From the NCBI GenBank assembly GCA_947625025.1, contig CANQMQ010000009.1, positions 1-64,000 on the forward strand: a DNA stretch of 64,000 nt, written 5' to 3'. Both the position numbers and the translations under genes were made by a program. Of this stretch, positions 36,311-45,102 are shown in pieces; positions within the stretch are counted from its first letter, which is position 1; every line of letters begins with the position of its first letter. Under the pieces are notes generated by a model, which was not told the DNA's origin, did not search any database, and saw only the letters and a program-made list of their open reading frames with translations. Source of the stretch: an uncultured Clostridia bacterium. Its GTDB lineage: Bacteria > Bacillota > Clostridia > Christensenellales > Borkfalkiaceae.

Positions 36311-39158
36311 GAAACTCTTAAAGACCCTCCGCGTCGTCTCCGACGGCCTTGCGGAGGACGATACGCCCTACGCTACCGTCCGCCTCGGGGAGGACTTCGC
36401 CCTCATCGAGCGGCTCACGGCTGCGCTCTCCGAAGTGAAGGGGCAGGATTACGCACGGCATGTCGTGGAGGAATACCTCTTCGGCATCGCACACCGCCAA
36501 AATGCAAAGGGGGTGGGGGGCCTGCTCCTCTTTGCGGGGCCGCCCGCCGTCGGCAAGACGATGATGGCGGAAAAGATCGCAGAGGCGCTCGGGCGCCCCT
36601 ATCTCCGCGTGGACCTCAGCAGTTTCAACGATAAGGAGAGCTTTTGCGATGCCTTTGGCCTCAACCCCTCCTACAAGAGCGCGGAGGCGGGATTTTTGAC
36701 CTCCTTCGTGCTCGAACACCCCGTCTGCGTCGTGCTCCTCGACGAGATGGAGAAGTGCCACCCCAACGTCCGTGCCCGCTTCTTGCAGGTATTCGAACGG
36801 GGGGAAGTGCAGGATCTCTTCTTAAAGAAATCGGTGAGCTTCCGCGACGTCATTGTAATCGTGACCACCAACGTCGGCAAGGCCATCTACGATAAGGATT
36901 TCGTCACCTACAACCTCTCCAAGACGCCGCAATCCGTCATTATCAAGGAACTGCGCTCGGAGATCGACCCCCAATTCAACGTACCCTACTTTACGGATGC
37001 CCTCGTATCACGGTTTACACAGGGCAAGATCGTGTTCTTCAATAAGCTTCGCCCCGAGACGCTCCACCTCATCGCAAAGGAGGAGATGGACCGCCACATG
37101 GCGTATTATGCCGAGCACTACCACCTCACCTTCGAACTCGATAAGGACGCCCTCGCCGCCCTCATCCTCTTCAATCTCGGGGAGCAGGCGGATGTGCGCA
37201 CGGTGATGAAGGCGGTGCGGGATTTCTTCGAGCACAACCTTCTCCGCCTCGTGAAGGCCAAGCATGCGAAGAGCGAGAGCTACTTCGGGCGCATCGTGTG
37301 CGAGATCGATTTCTCCCATGCAAGCCCCGCCGCCGCGCACATCTTTTTCAATACCAATAAATCCCGCCTACTCGTACATGCGGGGGAAAAGACCCGCCCC
37401 ATCTTCGAGAGGTTGCAATCCGAAAAGACGGAAATTCTCTTTGCGGAGGAGGAGACCCGCTCCTTTGCGGCGCTCGATATCTCCGCGGCCGTCACCGATG
37501 TCACGGCAGCGGCCTCGCGGGATTTCTTCGATGAAGCGAGCGCCCTCGATGCGGTGCCCGTGTACGCCTACGCGGGAGAGCCCGTAGACAGCGTCGTATT
37601 CGATGAATATACGGACAACGGCGCCACCGAATGCTACGGGGGAGAGGACCTTGCAGGTTGGGCGGAGGGCGTCGTGAAGGGCCTCGGGCTCTCTTCCATT
37701 GCCCAAATGCTGTACCGCGCCAATAAGATCATCACCTATTCCTCGGTATACTCCTTCCCCGAAGAGGGGGTAGCCAAGCTCACCGTCACCAATCTCGATG
37801 CCGCCCTCGCGGTGGAGGCGGGGGATGTGGGGACCTTCGTTTCCGATCACTCCGTCCCCGAAGAGAAGTTTGAGGATATCATCGGGGCCGAGGACGCCAA
37901 GCGGGAATTCAAGGGGGTACTCGAGACCCTCCGCAACTATAAGAAGTACGCCCGCATGGGGCTGCGCATTCCGCGCGGGGTGCTCCTCGACGGGGAACCC
38001 GGCACGGGCAAGACCATGCTCGCCAAGGCGCTTGCGCATGAGGCGGAGCTCCCCTTCATCCAGCGCAACGCCACCGAATTCGAGAAGCGGTATTTGGGTG
38101 AAGGGCCGCAGGCGGTGCGGGAACTCTTCGCCACCGCCCGTAAGTACGCCCCCTGCATCCTCTTCATCGATGAGATCGATGCGGTTGCCCGTGCCCGCGG
38201 CGGGGACGACCAGAACCTCACTTCAGACCTCACCAACACCTTCCTCTCCGAGCTTGACGGATTCGAGGATAAGAGCTCGGCGCCCGTGTTTGTGGTCGCC
38301 GCGACCAACTTCTCCGCCAAGAAGGGGGAGACCCTGCTCGATGCGGGCTTTCTGCGCCGCTTCGACCGCAAGATCCATGTAGACCTTCCCGACCGTGCAG
38401 ACCGTGCCCTCTTCCTCCGCCGTGTCCTCTCCAAGTTGGAGAACTGCGATGCGGAGGGCGTCGTGGATACCATCGCCGCCCGCTCGGTGGGTTGGAGCCT
38501 TGCAGACCTCAACCTCGTCGTCCAGAATGCTGCACGGCAGGCCGTGACGGAGGGGACGACGCTCACCGAGCCCATCCTCTTGGAGGCCTTCGAGTGCTTT
38601 GTGGACGGGGAGGCGAAGGCGCGGGATGAGGAGTACCTCAAAAAGACCGCCCTGCATGAGGCGGGGCATGCCGTCGTCTCCATGAAGCTCGGGTATCCGC
38701 CCACCTTCGCCACGGTGACCTCGCGGGGAAACTACGGCGGCTACGTATTCACCAACAACGAGGAGAAGAGCGAATACACGAGGCGGGAACTCAAGGACCG
38801 CATCGCCATTTGCATGGCGGGCAGGGCGGCGGAGATCTCGAAGTACGGCGAGGAGGGCATCGGCACGGGTGCGAGCAGCGATCTGCGCAGTGCAACGGCC
38901 ATCGCTACGGACATGGTATGCCGCTACGGCATGGCAGACCTCTCCATGTGCCTTGCGCCGAACATAGACGATAAGGAAGTCCGTGCCCGCATCGCGGCCC
39001 TCGTCGAAGAGGGAGCGGAGCGTGCCGCAAAGCTCATCGAGGAGCACGGGGATGCGGTAGAACGCGTCGCCGCCGCCCTCATCGAGAAGAACAGTCTCGG
39101 CGAAAAGGAGCTTTCCGAGCTCGCCGGGGAAGGAGGAGAGAATGGACCTCGGAAATGA
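36297..39158 (+). CDS. Fusion of ClpA/B-type AAA+ domain with FtsH-type AAA+ and M41 protease
   Basis: A 953-residue protein from ATG 36297 (SD AAGGAGGT, 6 nt). Residues 45-315 are a ClpA/ClpB D2-like AAA+ module: Walker A GPPAVGKT (81-88), Walker B VVLLDEMEK, then HPNVRARFLQVFERGEVQD and VIVIVTTNVG. Residues 320-515 are a linker of unknown fold. Residues 520-770 are an FtsH-type AAA+: Walker A GEPGTGKT (566-573), Walker B ILFIDEID (621-628), sensor AATN, arginine finger region FLRRFD. Residues 780-940 are peptidase M41: HEAGH (787-791) and third zinc ligand Asp862 in GTGASSDL. All catalytic residues are present. No membrane helix is seen, unlike FtsH. Likely an ATP-dependent cytosolic protease with a second unfoldase ring. 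Confidence 0.9.
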   Translation: MARDKKLLKTLRVVSDGLAEDDTPYATVRLGEDFALIERLTAALSEVKGQDYARHVVEEYLFGIAHRQNAKGVGGLLLFAGPPAVGKTMMAEKIAEALGRPYLRVDLSSFNDKESFCDAFGLNPSYKSAEAGFLTSFVLEHPVCVVLLDEMEKCHPNVRARFLQVFERGEVQDLFLKKSVSFRDVIVIVTTNVGKAIYDKDFVTYNLSKTPQSVIIKELRSEIDPQFNVPYFTDALVSRFTQGKIVFFNKLRPETLHLIAKEEMDRHMAYYAEHYHLTFELDKDALAALILFNLGEQADVRTVMKAVRDFFEHNLLRLVKAKHAKSESYFGRIVCEIDFSHASPAAAHIFFNTNKSRLLVHAGEKTRPIFERLQSEKTEILFAEEETRSFAALDISAAVTDVTAAASRDFFDEASALDAVPVYAYAGEPVDSVVFDEYTDNGATECYGGEDLAGWAEGVVKGLGLSSIAQMLYRANKIITYSSVYSFPEEGVAKLTVTNLDAALAVEAGDVGTFVSDHSVPEEKFEDIIGAEDAKREFKGVLETLRNYKKYARMGLRIPRGVLLDGEPGTGKTMLAKALAHEAELPFIQRNATEFEKRYLGEGPQAVRELFATARKYAPCILFIDEIDAVARARGGDDQNLTSDLTNTFLSELDGFEDKSSAPVFVVAATNFSAKKGETLLDAGFLRRFDRKIHVDLPDRADRALFLRRVLSKLENCDAEGVVDTIAARSVGWSLADLNLVVQNAARQAVTEGTTLTEPILLEAFECFVDGEAKARDEEYLKKTALHEAGHAVVSMKLGYPPTFATVTSRGNYGGYVFTNNEEKSEYTRRELKDRIAICMAGRAAEISKYGEEGIGTGASSDLRSATAIATDMVCRYGMADLSMCLAPNIDDKEVRARIAALVEEGAERAAKLIEEHGDAVERVAAALIEKNSLGEKELSELAGEGGENGPRK

Positions 39159-40686
39159 GAAGACCATCCTTTTGGAACTTCTGCTCAGCTACAACAACGG
39201 CATGAGCGCCGTGCGCGTCCCCGATTTTGCGCGCCGCACGGGGATGTCTCCCATGAACATCGAGCAGGAATTATCCAAACTCGCCAAGGAGCACATCATG
39301 CGCAGGGTCACGGCGGGCACCTACGCCTTCAACGTGGATATCGGAGGGCTGAGAAGCTATGTGCTCTCCAAGGAACCGATGGGCGGCGGCCGCAACATCT
39401 CCCCCTATTCCCGCTCCGTCACCGTGGATGAGATCGTCAATTCGGTGTGGGAGCCCGATGTCCCGCTCAGCGAAAAGGCCCAAAAGGAGGCCATGCGCGA
39501 GAATTTGCGGGAAAACAGAGCGGCCCTCAGAAAGCGCATAGAGGAGCTCGAGAAGAAGCAGAAACAAGTTGAGTACGATGAGAAGGAGGAGGATGAGGCC
39601 ATTGCCGACCTCGAGGACGAGGAGGACGGGACCTCCTCGGACGACGACGATTTCTTCCCCGAGGGCGATAAACTCATGTTCCCGCAGGACGACGAAGATT
39701 TGTTTCCCAAAGACGACGAAGATCTGTTCTCCGAGGACGAGGAAGAGGAGGACCCCATTCTCAGGATGATCCGTGAGGACATCATGCGGGGGATCGGCCA
39801 AAACCCCTTCTCCGACGACGATGAGGACGACGAGGAAGAAGAGGGGGAAATCCCCGTGGAGCCCGTGGATGAGACGAAAGATGGAACGGAGGATCCCTTC
39901 CCCGATACCGATGAGCTCAAGAAGGTTGCCGAAGAGCTCTCCAAGCAGGCTTCCCCCAAGGGCGGGAAGAAGGGCCCCGTTGTCAGCGAATTCGATGCGA
40001 AAGTGGTGCAGAGCGTGGAGGAAAGCCTCGCCCAACAGGTAAAAAAGCGGCTTGCCGTGATGGCAAAGACGTTGGAGCCCATCAGCAAGTTCACAGAGCT
40101 CTTCCGTTCCCCCGTGGGGCAGTTCGCATGCAAGCTCGGGGAGAGCGTATACCCGGAGGGCAACGGCCTCAAAGTCGTTCTTCCCGATGAATACTTCCCC
40201 CTCAGGGCGGTGAACATCGTGCAGGAGGACGGGCTGCTCTACATGAACGACGGGGGGCTCTTGGAGAAGTTCTTCATGGAGGGAGAGCTCAAGGCGGATG
40301 GATCCCGCATCCTCTTCTGCCTTGCCGCCCACGAGATCAACCGCCGCGACGGGATATTCTATCTCGATGTCTCCGAATATATGGAGCCCGACCTCGCATT
40401 GAGGACTTGGAAAAAGGCGCTCGATGCGGTGCGGGAAGGCAATGCTGCCCTCTACGATGCCCGCGTCCGCAAGTGGGAGACGTACGAAGAGCTCTTCCAT
40501 GCGATGTTGCAGGAAGAGGGCACCGATACCCGCGATGGCGCCATCGCCTACCTGTATAAGAAGACGAGTGAACTCATGAACAAGGATATCGTAACGGTGA
40601 TGAACTATGTGGATATCCGCCTCTTCGTCAAATCGCTGAGCGACGAGGAGTACGATACCATCCGTGAAATCGCGCTTTCATGTTGA
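39142..40686 (+). CDS. Winged-helix protein with acidic central region
   Basis: A 514-residue protein. Residues 4-62 look like a winged helix (LELLLSYNNGMSAVRVPDFARR then MSPMNIEQELSKLAKEHIM). Residues 108-145 are a coiled coil. Residues 146-255 are extremely acidic with DEDLF repeats (DDEDLFPK, DDEDLFSE). Residues 285-514 form a separate alpha/beta domain with LLYMNDGGLLEKFF, faintly like DUF1828 domains. It overlaps the protease-fusion gene by 17 nt and is translationally coupled (SD GGAGGAG). A substrate adaptor or regulator of the protease is possible. I do not recognise the whole protein. Confidence 0.8.
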   Translation: MDLGNEKTILLELLLSYNNGMSAVRVPDFARRTGMSPMNIEQELSKLAKEHIMRRVTAGTYAFNVDIGGLRSYVLSKEPMGGGRNISPYSRSVTVDEIVNSVWEPDVPLSEKAQKEAMRENLRENRAALRKRIEELEKKQKQVEYDEKEEDEAIADLEDEEDGTSSDDDDFFPEGDKLMFPQDDEDLFPKDDEDLFSEDEEEEDPILRMIREDIMRGIGQNPFSDDDEDDEEEEGEIPVEPVDETKDGTEDPFPDTDELKKVAEELSKQASPKGGKKGPVVSEFDAKVVQSVEESLAQQVKKRLAVMAKTLEPISKFTELFRSPVGQFACKLGESVYPEGNGLKVVLPDEYFPLRAVNIVQEDGLLYMNDGGLLEKFFMEGELKADGSRILFCLAAHEINRRDGIFYLDVSEYMEPDLALRTWKKALDAVREGNAALYDARVRKWETYEELFHAMLQEEGTDTRDGAIAYLYKKTSELMNKDIVTVMNYVDIRLFVKSLSDEEYDTIREIALSC

Positions 40687-40696
40687 GGAGGAATGT

Positions 40697-41014
40697 ATGA
40701 AGAACCTTAGAGATATCTTGCTCGATGGGGACAACCGTGAGCCCATCGTACTCAGTGACTTCCGCGGCCAGCGGGTGGTATTCGAACAGGTTGCCGTCAT
40801 TCCGATCTTCCTCGACGGGCTATACTGCGTCTTGAAACCGATTACGCCCATCGAGGGGGTTGCGGAGGATGAGGCGATCGTGTTCCGCTGTGAGGACGAC
40901 GGCGACGAGCCCACCCTCAAAGTGGTGACCGATGAGATGAAGGCGCTCAAGGTATTCGATGAATACTATCAGCTCCTCGAAGATAGCCTTGGCACCGACG
41001 ACGATGAGGAATGA
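40697..41014 (+). CDS. DUF1292-like small protein (second paralogue)
   Basis: A 105-residue acidic protein (SD GAGGAGG, ATG 40697). Residues 5-95 (ILLDGDNREPIVLSDFRGQRVVFEQV ... YCVLKPITPIEG ... IVFRCEDDG ... KVFDEYYQLLE) align with the first protein of the operon throughout. It ends in DDDEE, where the first paralogue ends in basic residues, so the two may bind different partners. Last gene of the operon; the terminator follows. Confidence 0.75.
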   Translation: MKNLRDILLDGDNREPIVLSDFRGQRVVFEQVAVIPIFLDGLYCVLKPITPIEGVAEDEAIVFRCEDDGDEPTLKVVTDEMKALKVFDEYYQLLEDSLGTDDDEE

Positions 41015-41026
41015 GTAAGCAAAAAC

Positions 41027-41064
41027 GCCCTCCGCAGAAGTTCTGCGGAGGGCCTTTTCTTTTC
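41027..41064 (+). terminator. Terminator of the AAA-protease operon
   Basis: GCCCTCCGCAGAA (41027-41039) and TTCTGCGGAGGGC (41041-41053) pair, followed by CTTTTCTTTTC. Confidence 0.88.
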
Positions 41065-41073
41065 ATGCTTTCG

Positions 41074-43644
41074 CTAATCGGAGGTGCTGTTCATCAGATC
41101 GCACAGCTTCAAGAGGGCGGAGGAGACGGGGAATGCCGCGAGGAGTACGGCCACGATGAAGAGCACCTGCGTAAAGGTGAGGGTAACGCTATCCCAACCG
41201 TCGTAGACGAGGTTGCCGAGGACGGGCACGGCGAGCACCAAGATACATGCCCCGAGCGAGACGGCGTATACGGCGAGCCGCAGGGGATTGAAGGGCTGCA
41301 GCACGCGGAAGAGGTTGACGATGCCGCCGAAGGTGAGGGCGATGAGCATCATGGGGCCGCGGTTTTGGAGGAACCCGTATTCTTCGGGCAGGAAGATGCC
41401 CGCCACATACACGGAGAAGATACAGAGAAGCAGCGTAAGCGCTCCCGGAATGGCACGGGAGAGCACGAAGGGGATAAATCGCCCCTTCACCCGCTCGGCA
41501 TTGGGCTGCATGGAAATGACGAAGGAAGGAAGCGCCGCTACCAACATCTCGAAGAGGAGCATGTTGTTGGTCTTGAAGAAGTAGGGCTCTCCCATCGAGA
41601 CGCAGATGATGGCGAGCAGCGTGATGAAGAGCGTTTTCATGATATACAGGGAAGCGCTCGATTTGATGTTGTTGATGACCCTTCTTCCCTCATAGACGAC
41701 GGAGGGGAGGGTGAGGAAGTTGTTGTCCATGAGGACGAGGTGGGAGACGTTGCGCGCCGCTTCCGCCCCCGAGGCCACCGAGATCGCGCAGTCCGCCTCC
41801 TTCAGGGCAAGGATATCGTTGACGCCGTCCCCCGTCATGCCCACCGTGTTGCCCTGCTTCTTCAGGGCCCGCACCAAGATGGCCTTCTGATCGGGAGTGA
41901 CCCGCCCGAATACGGTGTACTGCCCCGCGATGTTCTCCACCTCGATATCGGTGAGGCCGTCCAAGGAGACGTACTTCTCCGCCCCCTTCACGCCGACCCG
42001 CCGCGCCACTTCGGAGACGGTAACGGGGTTGTCCCCCGAGATAATTTTCACGTCTACCTCGTTCTCGCGGAACCACTTGATGGTATCTACGGCATCCGCA
42101 CGGACGTTGTCTGCAAGGGTGATGATGGCGGAGGGCCGCAGGAGGGCGGGAAGCCTGTCCCCCGAAATGGGATTGGGGGAGTAGGCGAGCACGAGCACGC
42201 GGAGCCCGGCCTGCGCGTATTGCTTTACGATCTTCTCCACCTTCGTAGGCATGGGCCGCAGGACGAATTCGGGGGCGCCGAGCACGAAGGTGCCCACCGT
42301 GCCGAAGGTGACGGCCGAGAGTTTGCGCTTGGAGGAGAAGGGCAAAGTCTCCGTCGCCTTGAGGGCATTGGATGCCCCGAAGCGGGCGGTGAGGGCGATG
42401 GAAGTCTGGTTGTTGTCCTCCAACGAGGAGAGAAAGCTTCCCATGATGTCCTCGAGGGTGTAATCCACATAGCTCGTAAGGAGCATGCAGTCGTTCACCG
42501 TCATGCGGCCGTCCGTGATGGTACCCGTCTTATCGAGGCAGAGCACGTTGACGCGGGCGAGCATTTCGAGGGAGTAGTGGTCCTGCACGAGGGTGTGCTT
42601 CTTCCCGAGGCGAATGACGCCCATCGCCATCGCAAGCGAGGTGAGAAGGAGGAGCCCCGAGGGGATCATGCCGATAATGACCGCCCCCGTAGACATGATG
42701 GATTCCGAAATGTTGCCGTCCGTCCAACGGTAGTTGAATACAAAGGTGAGCGTTGCAATCACCATGATGAACACCGCAATGACGCGGATGAACAGGTGGA
42801 TGGAGTTCATGATCTCGGAGTGCGGCTTCTTATACTTCTTGGCCTTAGAGGTGAGGGCGTTGAGGTAGGTCGCAGAGCCCACCTTATCCGCCCGCACGCG
42901 GCAGGCGCCGCTTGCGATGAAGGAGCCCGCGTAGAGGGTCTCCCCGGGATTCTTGCGCACGGGTACGCTCTCCCCCGTGAGCAGCGATTCGTTGACTTCC
43001 ACGTTGCCGTCTGCGAGTTTGCAGTCCGCGGGGACCTGTTGCCCCGCTTCGAGCAGAATGACGTCGTCGAGGACGATTTCTCGGACGGGGATCTCCACCT
43101 TCACCCCGCCGCGCATCACCTTGGCACGGGCGGAGATGAGCACGGAGAGCTTATCGATCTGCCGCTTGGCGAGGCATTCCTGCACGATGCCGATGAAGAG
43201 GTTGAAGGCAAAGATGAGGGTGAAGAGGAACTGCGAGAAACCCGCACCCGCAAAGATGAGGGCGGCGGTGACGAGAACGCAGAGGAGGTTGAAGAAGGTG
43301 CAAATGTTGCCGATGAAGATGGCGGCATACGATTTGGAATACTTCTTGTTGACGTCGTTGAAGAGGAGCTGGGAAAAGCGGGTGTTCACCTGTTCCTCGG
43401 AGAGCCCCTCCGCGAGGGGCGGGTGAAAGCGCTCCACATCCTCGGAGGAAGGGATCTTCTTGGCACGCTTGAAGCGCTTGAGCGTCGTCTTATCGATGTT
43501 CGATGCAGACTTTGCCGCCGCCCCCGAAAGGACGCGGGAAGAGAAGCTCCTCTTTTTCGGAGTCCTCTTCACGGGCTCTTCCTGCGTTGCGGCCTCTTCC
43601 TGCGGCTCTTCGGATTTTGGCTGTATGGATTGCTGTTCGTCCAA
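41074..43644 (-). CDS. P-type cation-transporting ATPase, CtpE-like
   Basis: An 856-residue P-type ATPase. TGES (223-226), phosphorylation motif DKTGT with Asp371, and GDGVND (605-610) are intact. The membrane motif GMIPSGLLLLTSLAMA before DKTGT and the KKHTLVQDHYSLEMLARV segment resemble CtpE-type calcium pumps rather than heavy-metal types; no N-terminal metal-binding domain. The first 95 residues are a charged cytoplasmic tail. Start is TTG 43644 with SD GAGGA. Promoter TTGACT, 17 bp, TATAAT at 43702-43674 (minus strand) has a 13-bp perfect palindrome in its spacer. Substrate (Ca2+ or Mg2+) is inferred only. Confidence 0.9.
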   Translation of the reverse strand: MDEQQSIQPKSEEPQEEAATQEEPVKRTPKKRSFSSRVLSGAAAKSASNIDKTTLKRFKRAKKIPSSEDVERFHPPLAEGLSEEQVNTRFSQLLFNDVNKKYSKSYAAIFIGNICTFFNLLCVLVTAALIFAGAGFSQFLFTLIFAFNLFIGIVQECLAKRQIDKLSVLISARAKVMRGGVKVEIPVREIVLDDVILLEAGQQVPADCKLADGNVEVNESLLTGESVPVRKNPGETLYAGSFIASGACRVRADKVGSATYLNALTSKAKKYKKPHSEIMNSIHLFIRVIAVFIMVIATLTFVFNYRWTDGNISESIMSTGAVIIGMIPSGLLLLTSLAMAMGVIRLGKKHTLVQDHYSLEMLARVNVLCLDKTGTITDGRMTVNDCMLLTSYVDYTLEDIMGSFLSSLEDNNQTSIALTARFGASNALKATETLPFSSKRKLSAVTFGTVGTFVLGAPEFVLRPMPTKVEKIVKQYAQAGLRVLVLAYSPNPISGDRLPALLRPSAIITLADNVRADAVDTIKWFRENEVDVKIISGDNPVTVSEVARRVGVKGAEKYVSLDGLTDIEVENIAGQYTVFGRVTPDQKAILVRALKKQGNTVGMTGDGVNDILALKEADCAISVASGAEAARNVSHLVLMDNNFLTLPSVVYEGRRVINNIKSSASLYIMKTLFITLLAIICVSMGEPYFFKTNNMLLFEMLVAALPSFVISMQPNAERVKGRFIPFVLSRAIPGALTLLLCIFSVYVAGIFLPEEYGFLQNRGPMMLIALTFGGIVNLFRVLQPFNPLRLAVYAVSLGACILVLAVPVLGNLVYDGWDSVTLTFTQVLFIVAVLLAAFPVSSALLKLCDLMNSTSD

Positions 43645-43673
43645 TGTCGTATCCTCGAAATGTTGGTATCTCT

Positions 43674-43702
43674 ATTATACACGTTCCGAACGTAAAAGTC
43701 AA
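43674..43702 (-). promoter_or_regulatory. P-type ATPase promoter with palindrome in the spacer
   Basis: On the minus strand TTGACT (43702-43697), 17-bp spacer, TATAAT (43679-43674). ACGTTCCGAACGT (43681-43693) is a perfect 6-1-6 palindrome between the boxes, a likely repressor site. Confidence 0.75.
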
Positions 43703-43762
43703 TCGGCGGCGGGGGGATTATAAAGTTTTTGGCAAGAATGCTGCGGGAAGGGAGGCAAATCG

Positions 43763-43791
43763 TTGCCTTTCGGCGCAAAAAGGTGTATAAT
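43763..43791 (+). promoter_or_regulatory. serS promoter
   Basis: TTGCCT (43763-43768), 17-bp spacer, TATAAT (43786-43791). There is no T-box; the leader is only about 18 nt. Confidence 0.8.
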
Positions 43792-43815
43792 GGGGAAAAA
43801 GAGTGAGGAATTCCC

Positions 43816-45102
43816 ATGATCGATATTGCCATTCTGCGCACAGACCCCGAGCGGGTGCGCGAAAATCTCAAGAAAAAATTTCAGGAGCACAAGTTGCCCC
43901 TCGTAGATGAGGCGCTTGCTTTGGATGCGAAGCGCCGCGCCCTGCAGACGGAGGGCGATTCCCTCCGCGCCTCCCGCAATACCCTCTCCAAGCAAATCGG
44001 GCAGCTGATGCGGGAGAAGAGGGGAGAGGAGGCGGAGAAGGTGAAGGCGCAGGTAAACGCCAACGCCGCCCGCCTTGCGGAGATCGAAAGAGAGACCGCG
44101 GAGACGGAAACTGCGCTCCGCTCCGTGATGATGCGTATCCCCAACTTCATTTCCCCCGATACCCCCATCGGCAAGGACGATTCGGAGAACGTGGAGCGCA
44201 AGCGCTTCTTGGAACCCCGCGTGCCCGACTTCGAAGTGCCCTATCACCTCGATATCTTGGAGCGCCTTGCGGGCATCGACCTCGACAGCGCAAGGAGGAC
44301 GAGCGGGCAGGGCTTCTATTACTTGACGGGGGACATCGCCCGCCTGCACTCCGCCGTGCTCGCCTACGCCCGCGACTTCATGATCGGCAAGGGCTTCACC
44401 TACTGCATCCCGCCCTTTATGATCCGCTCGGACGTCGTATCGGGCGTGATGAGTTTTGAAGAGATGGACGGCATGATGTATAAAATCGAGGGAGAGGACC
44501 TCTACCTCATCGGCACGAGCGAGCATTCCATGATCGGCAGGTTCATGAATACCACCTTGGAGGAAGGGGCGCTTCCCCTCACCCTCACGAGCTATTCCCC
44601 CTGCTTCCGCAAGGAGAAGGGCGCACACGGCATCGAGGAGCGCGGCATCTACCGTATCCACCAATTCGAGAAGCAGGAGATGATCGTCATATGCAAGCCC
44701 GAAGAGAGCGAACTCTGGTATGAGCGCATGTGGCAGTATACGGTGGAGCTCTTCGTCTCCATGGATATCCCCGTCCGCCAGCTCGAATGCTGCTCAGGCG
44801 ACCTTGCAGACCTCAAATTCAGAAGCTGCGATGTGGAGGCATGGTCTCCCCGCCAGAAGAAGTACTTCGAAGTGGGCTCCTGCTCCAACCTCACCGATGC
44901 ACAGGCACGCAGGCTCGGCATCCGCTACAAGGGAGAGGGGGGTACGGCGTATGCCCATACCCTCAACAACACCGTGGTAGCGCCCCCCCGCATGCTCATC
45001 GCCTTCCTTGAAAACCATCTCCGCGCGGACGGCGGCGTGGATATCCCCGAAGTCTTGCGCCCCTACATGGGCGGGCAAAAGGAGATCGTGCCCAAGAAGT
45101 GA
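43816..45102 (+). CDS. serS: Seryl-tRNA synthetase
   Basis: A 428-residue class II enzyme. The N-terminal antiparallel coiled coil (25-105) contacts the long variable arm of tRNA-Ser. Catalytic motif 2 is SPCFRKEKGAHG, followed by IYRIHQFEKQEM, and the C-terminal motif 3 is GEGGTAYAHTLNNTVVAPPRMLIAFLENH. Length is normal. It is followed by two coupled genes (4-nt overlaps). Confidence 0.98.
   Translation: MIDIAILRTDPERVRENLKKKFQEHKLPLVDEALALDAKRRALQTEGDSLRASRNTLSKQIGQLMREKRGEEAEKVKAQVNANAARLAEIERETAETETALRSVMMRIPNFISPDTPIGKDDSENVERKRFLEPRVPDFEVPYHLDILERLAGIDLDSARRTSGQGFYYLTGDIARLHSAVLAYARDFMIGKGFTYCIPPFMIRSDVVSGVMSFEEMDGMMYKIEGEDLYLIGTSEHSMIGRFMNTTLEEGALPLTLTSYSPCFRKEKGAHGIEERGIYRIHQFEKQEMIVICKPEESELWYERMWQYTVELFVSMDIPVRQLECCSGDLADLKFRSCDVEAWSPRQKKYFEVGSCSNLTDAQARRLGIRYKGEGGTAYAHTLNNTVVAPPRMLIAFLENHLRADGGVDIPEVLRPYMGGQKEIVPKK

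Noticed and set aside
41011-43695. Plus-strand ORF of 894 codons opposite the P-type ATPase gene
   Set aside because: It is the antisense shadow of a gene with complete P-type ATPase motifs; its translation is His/Glu/Gly-rich low complexity as expected from an opposite strand in GC-rich DNA.
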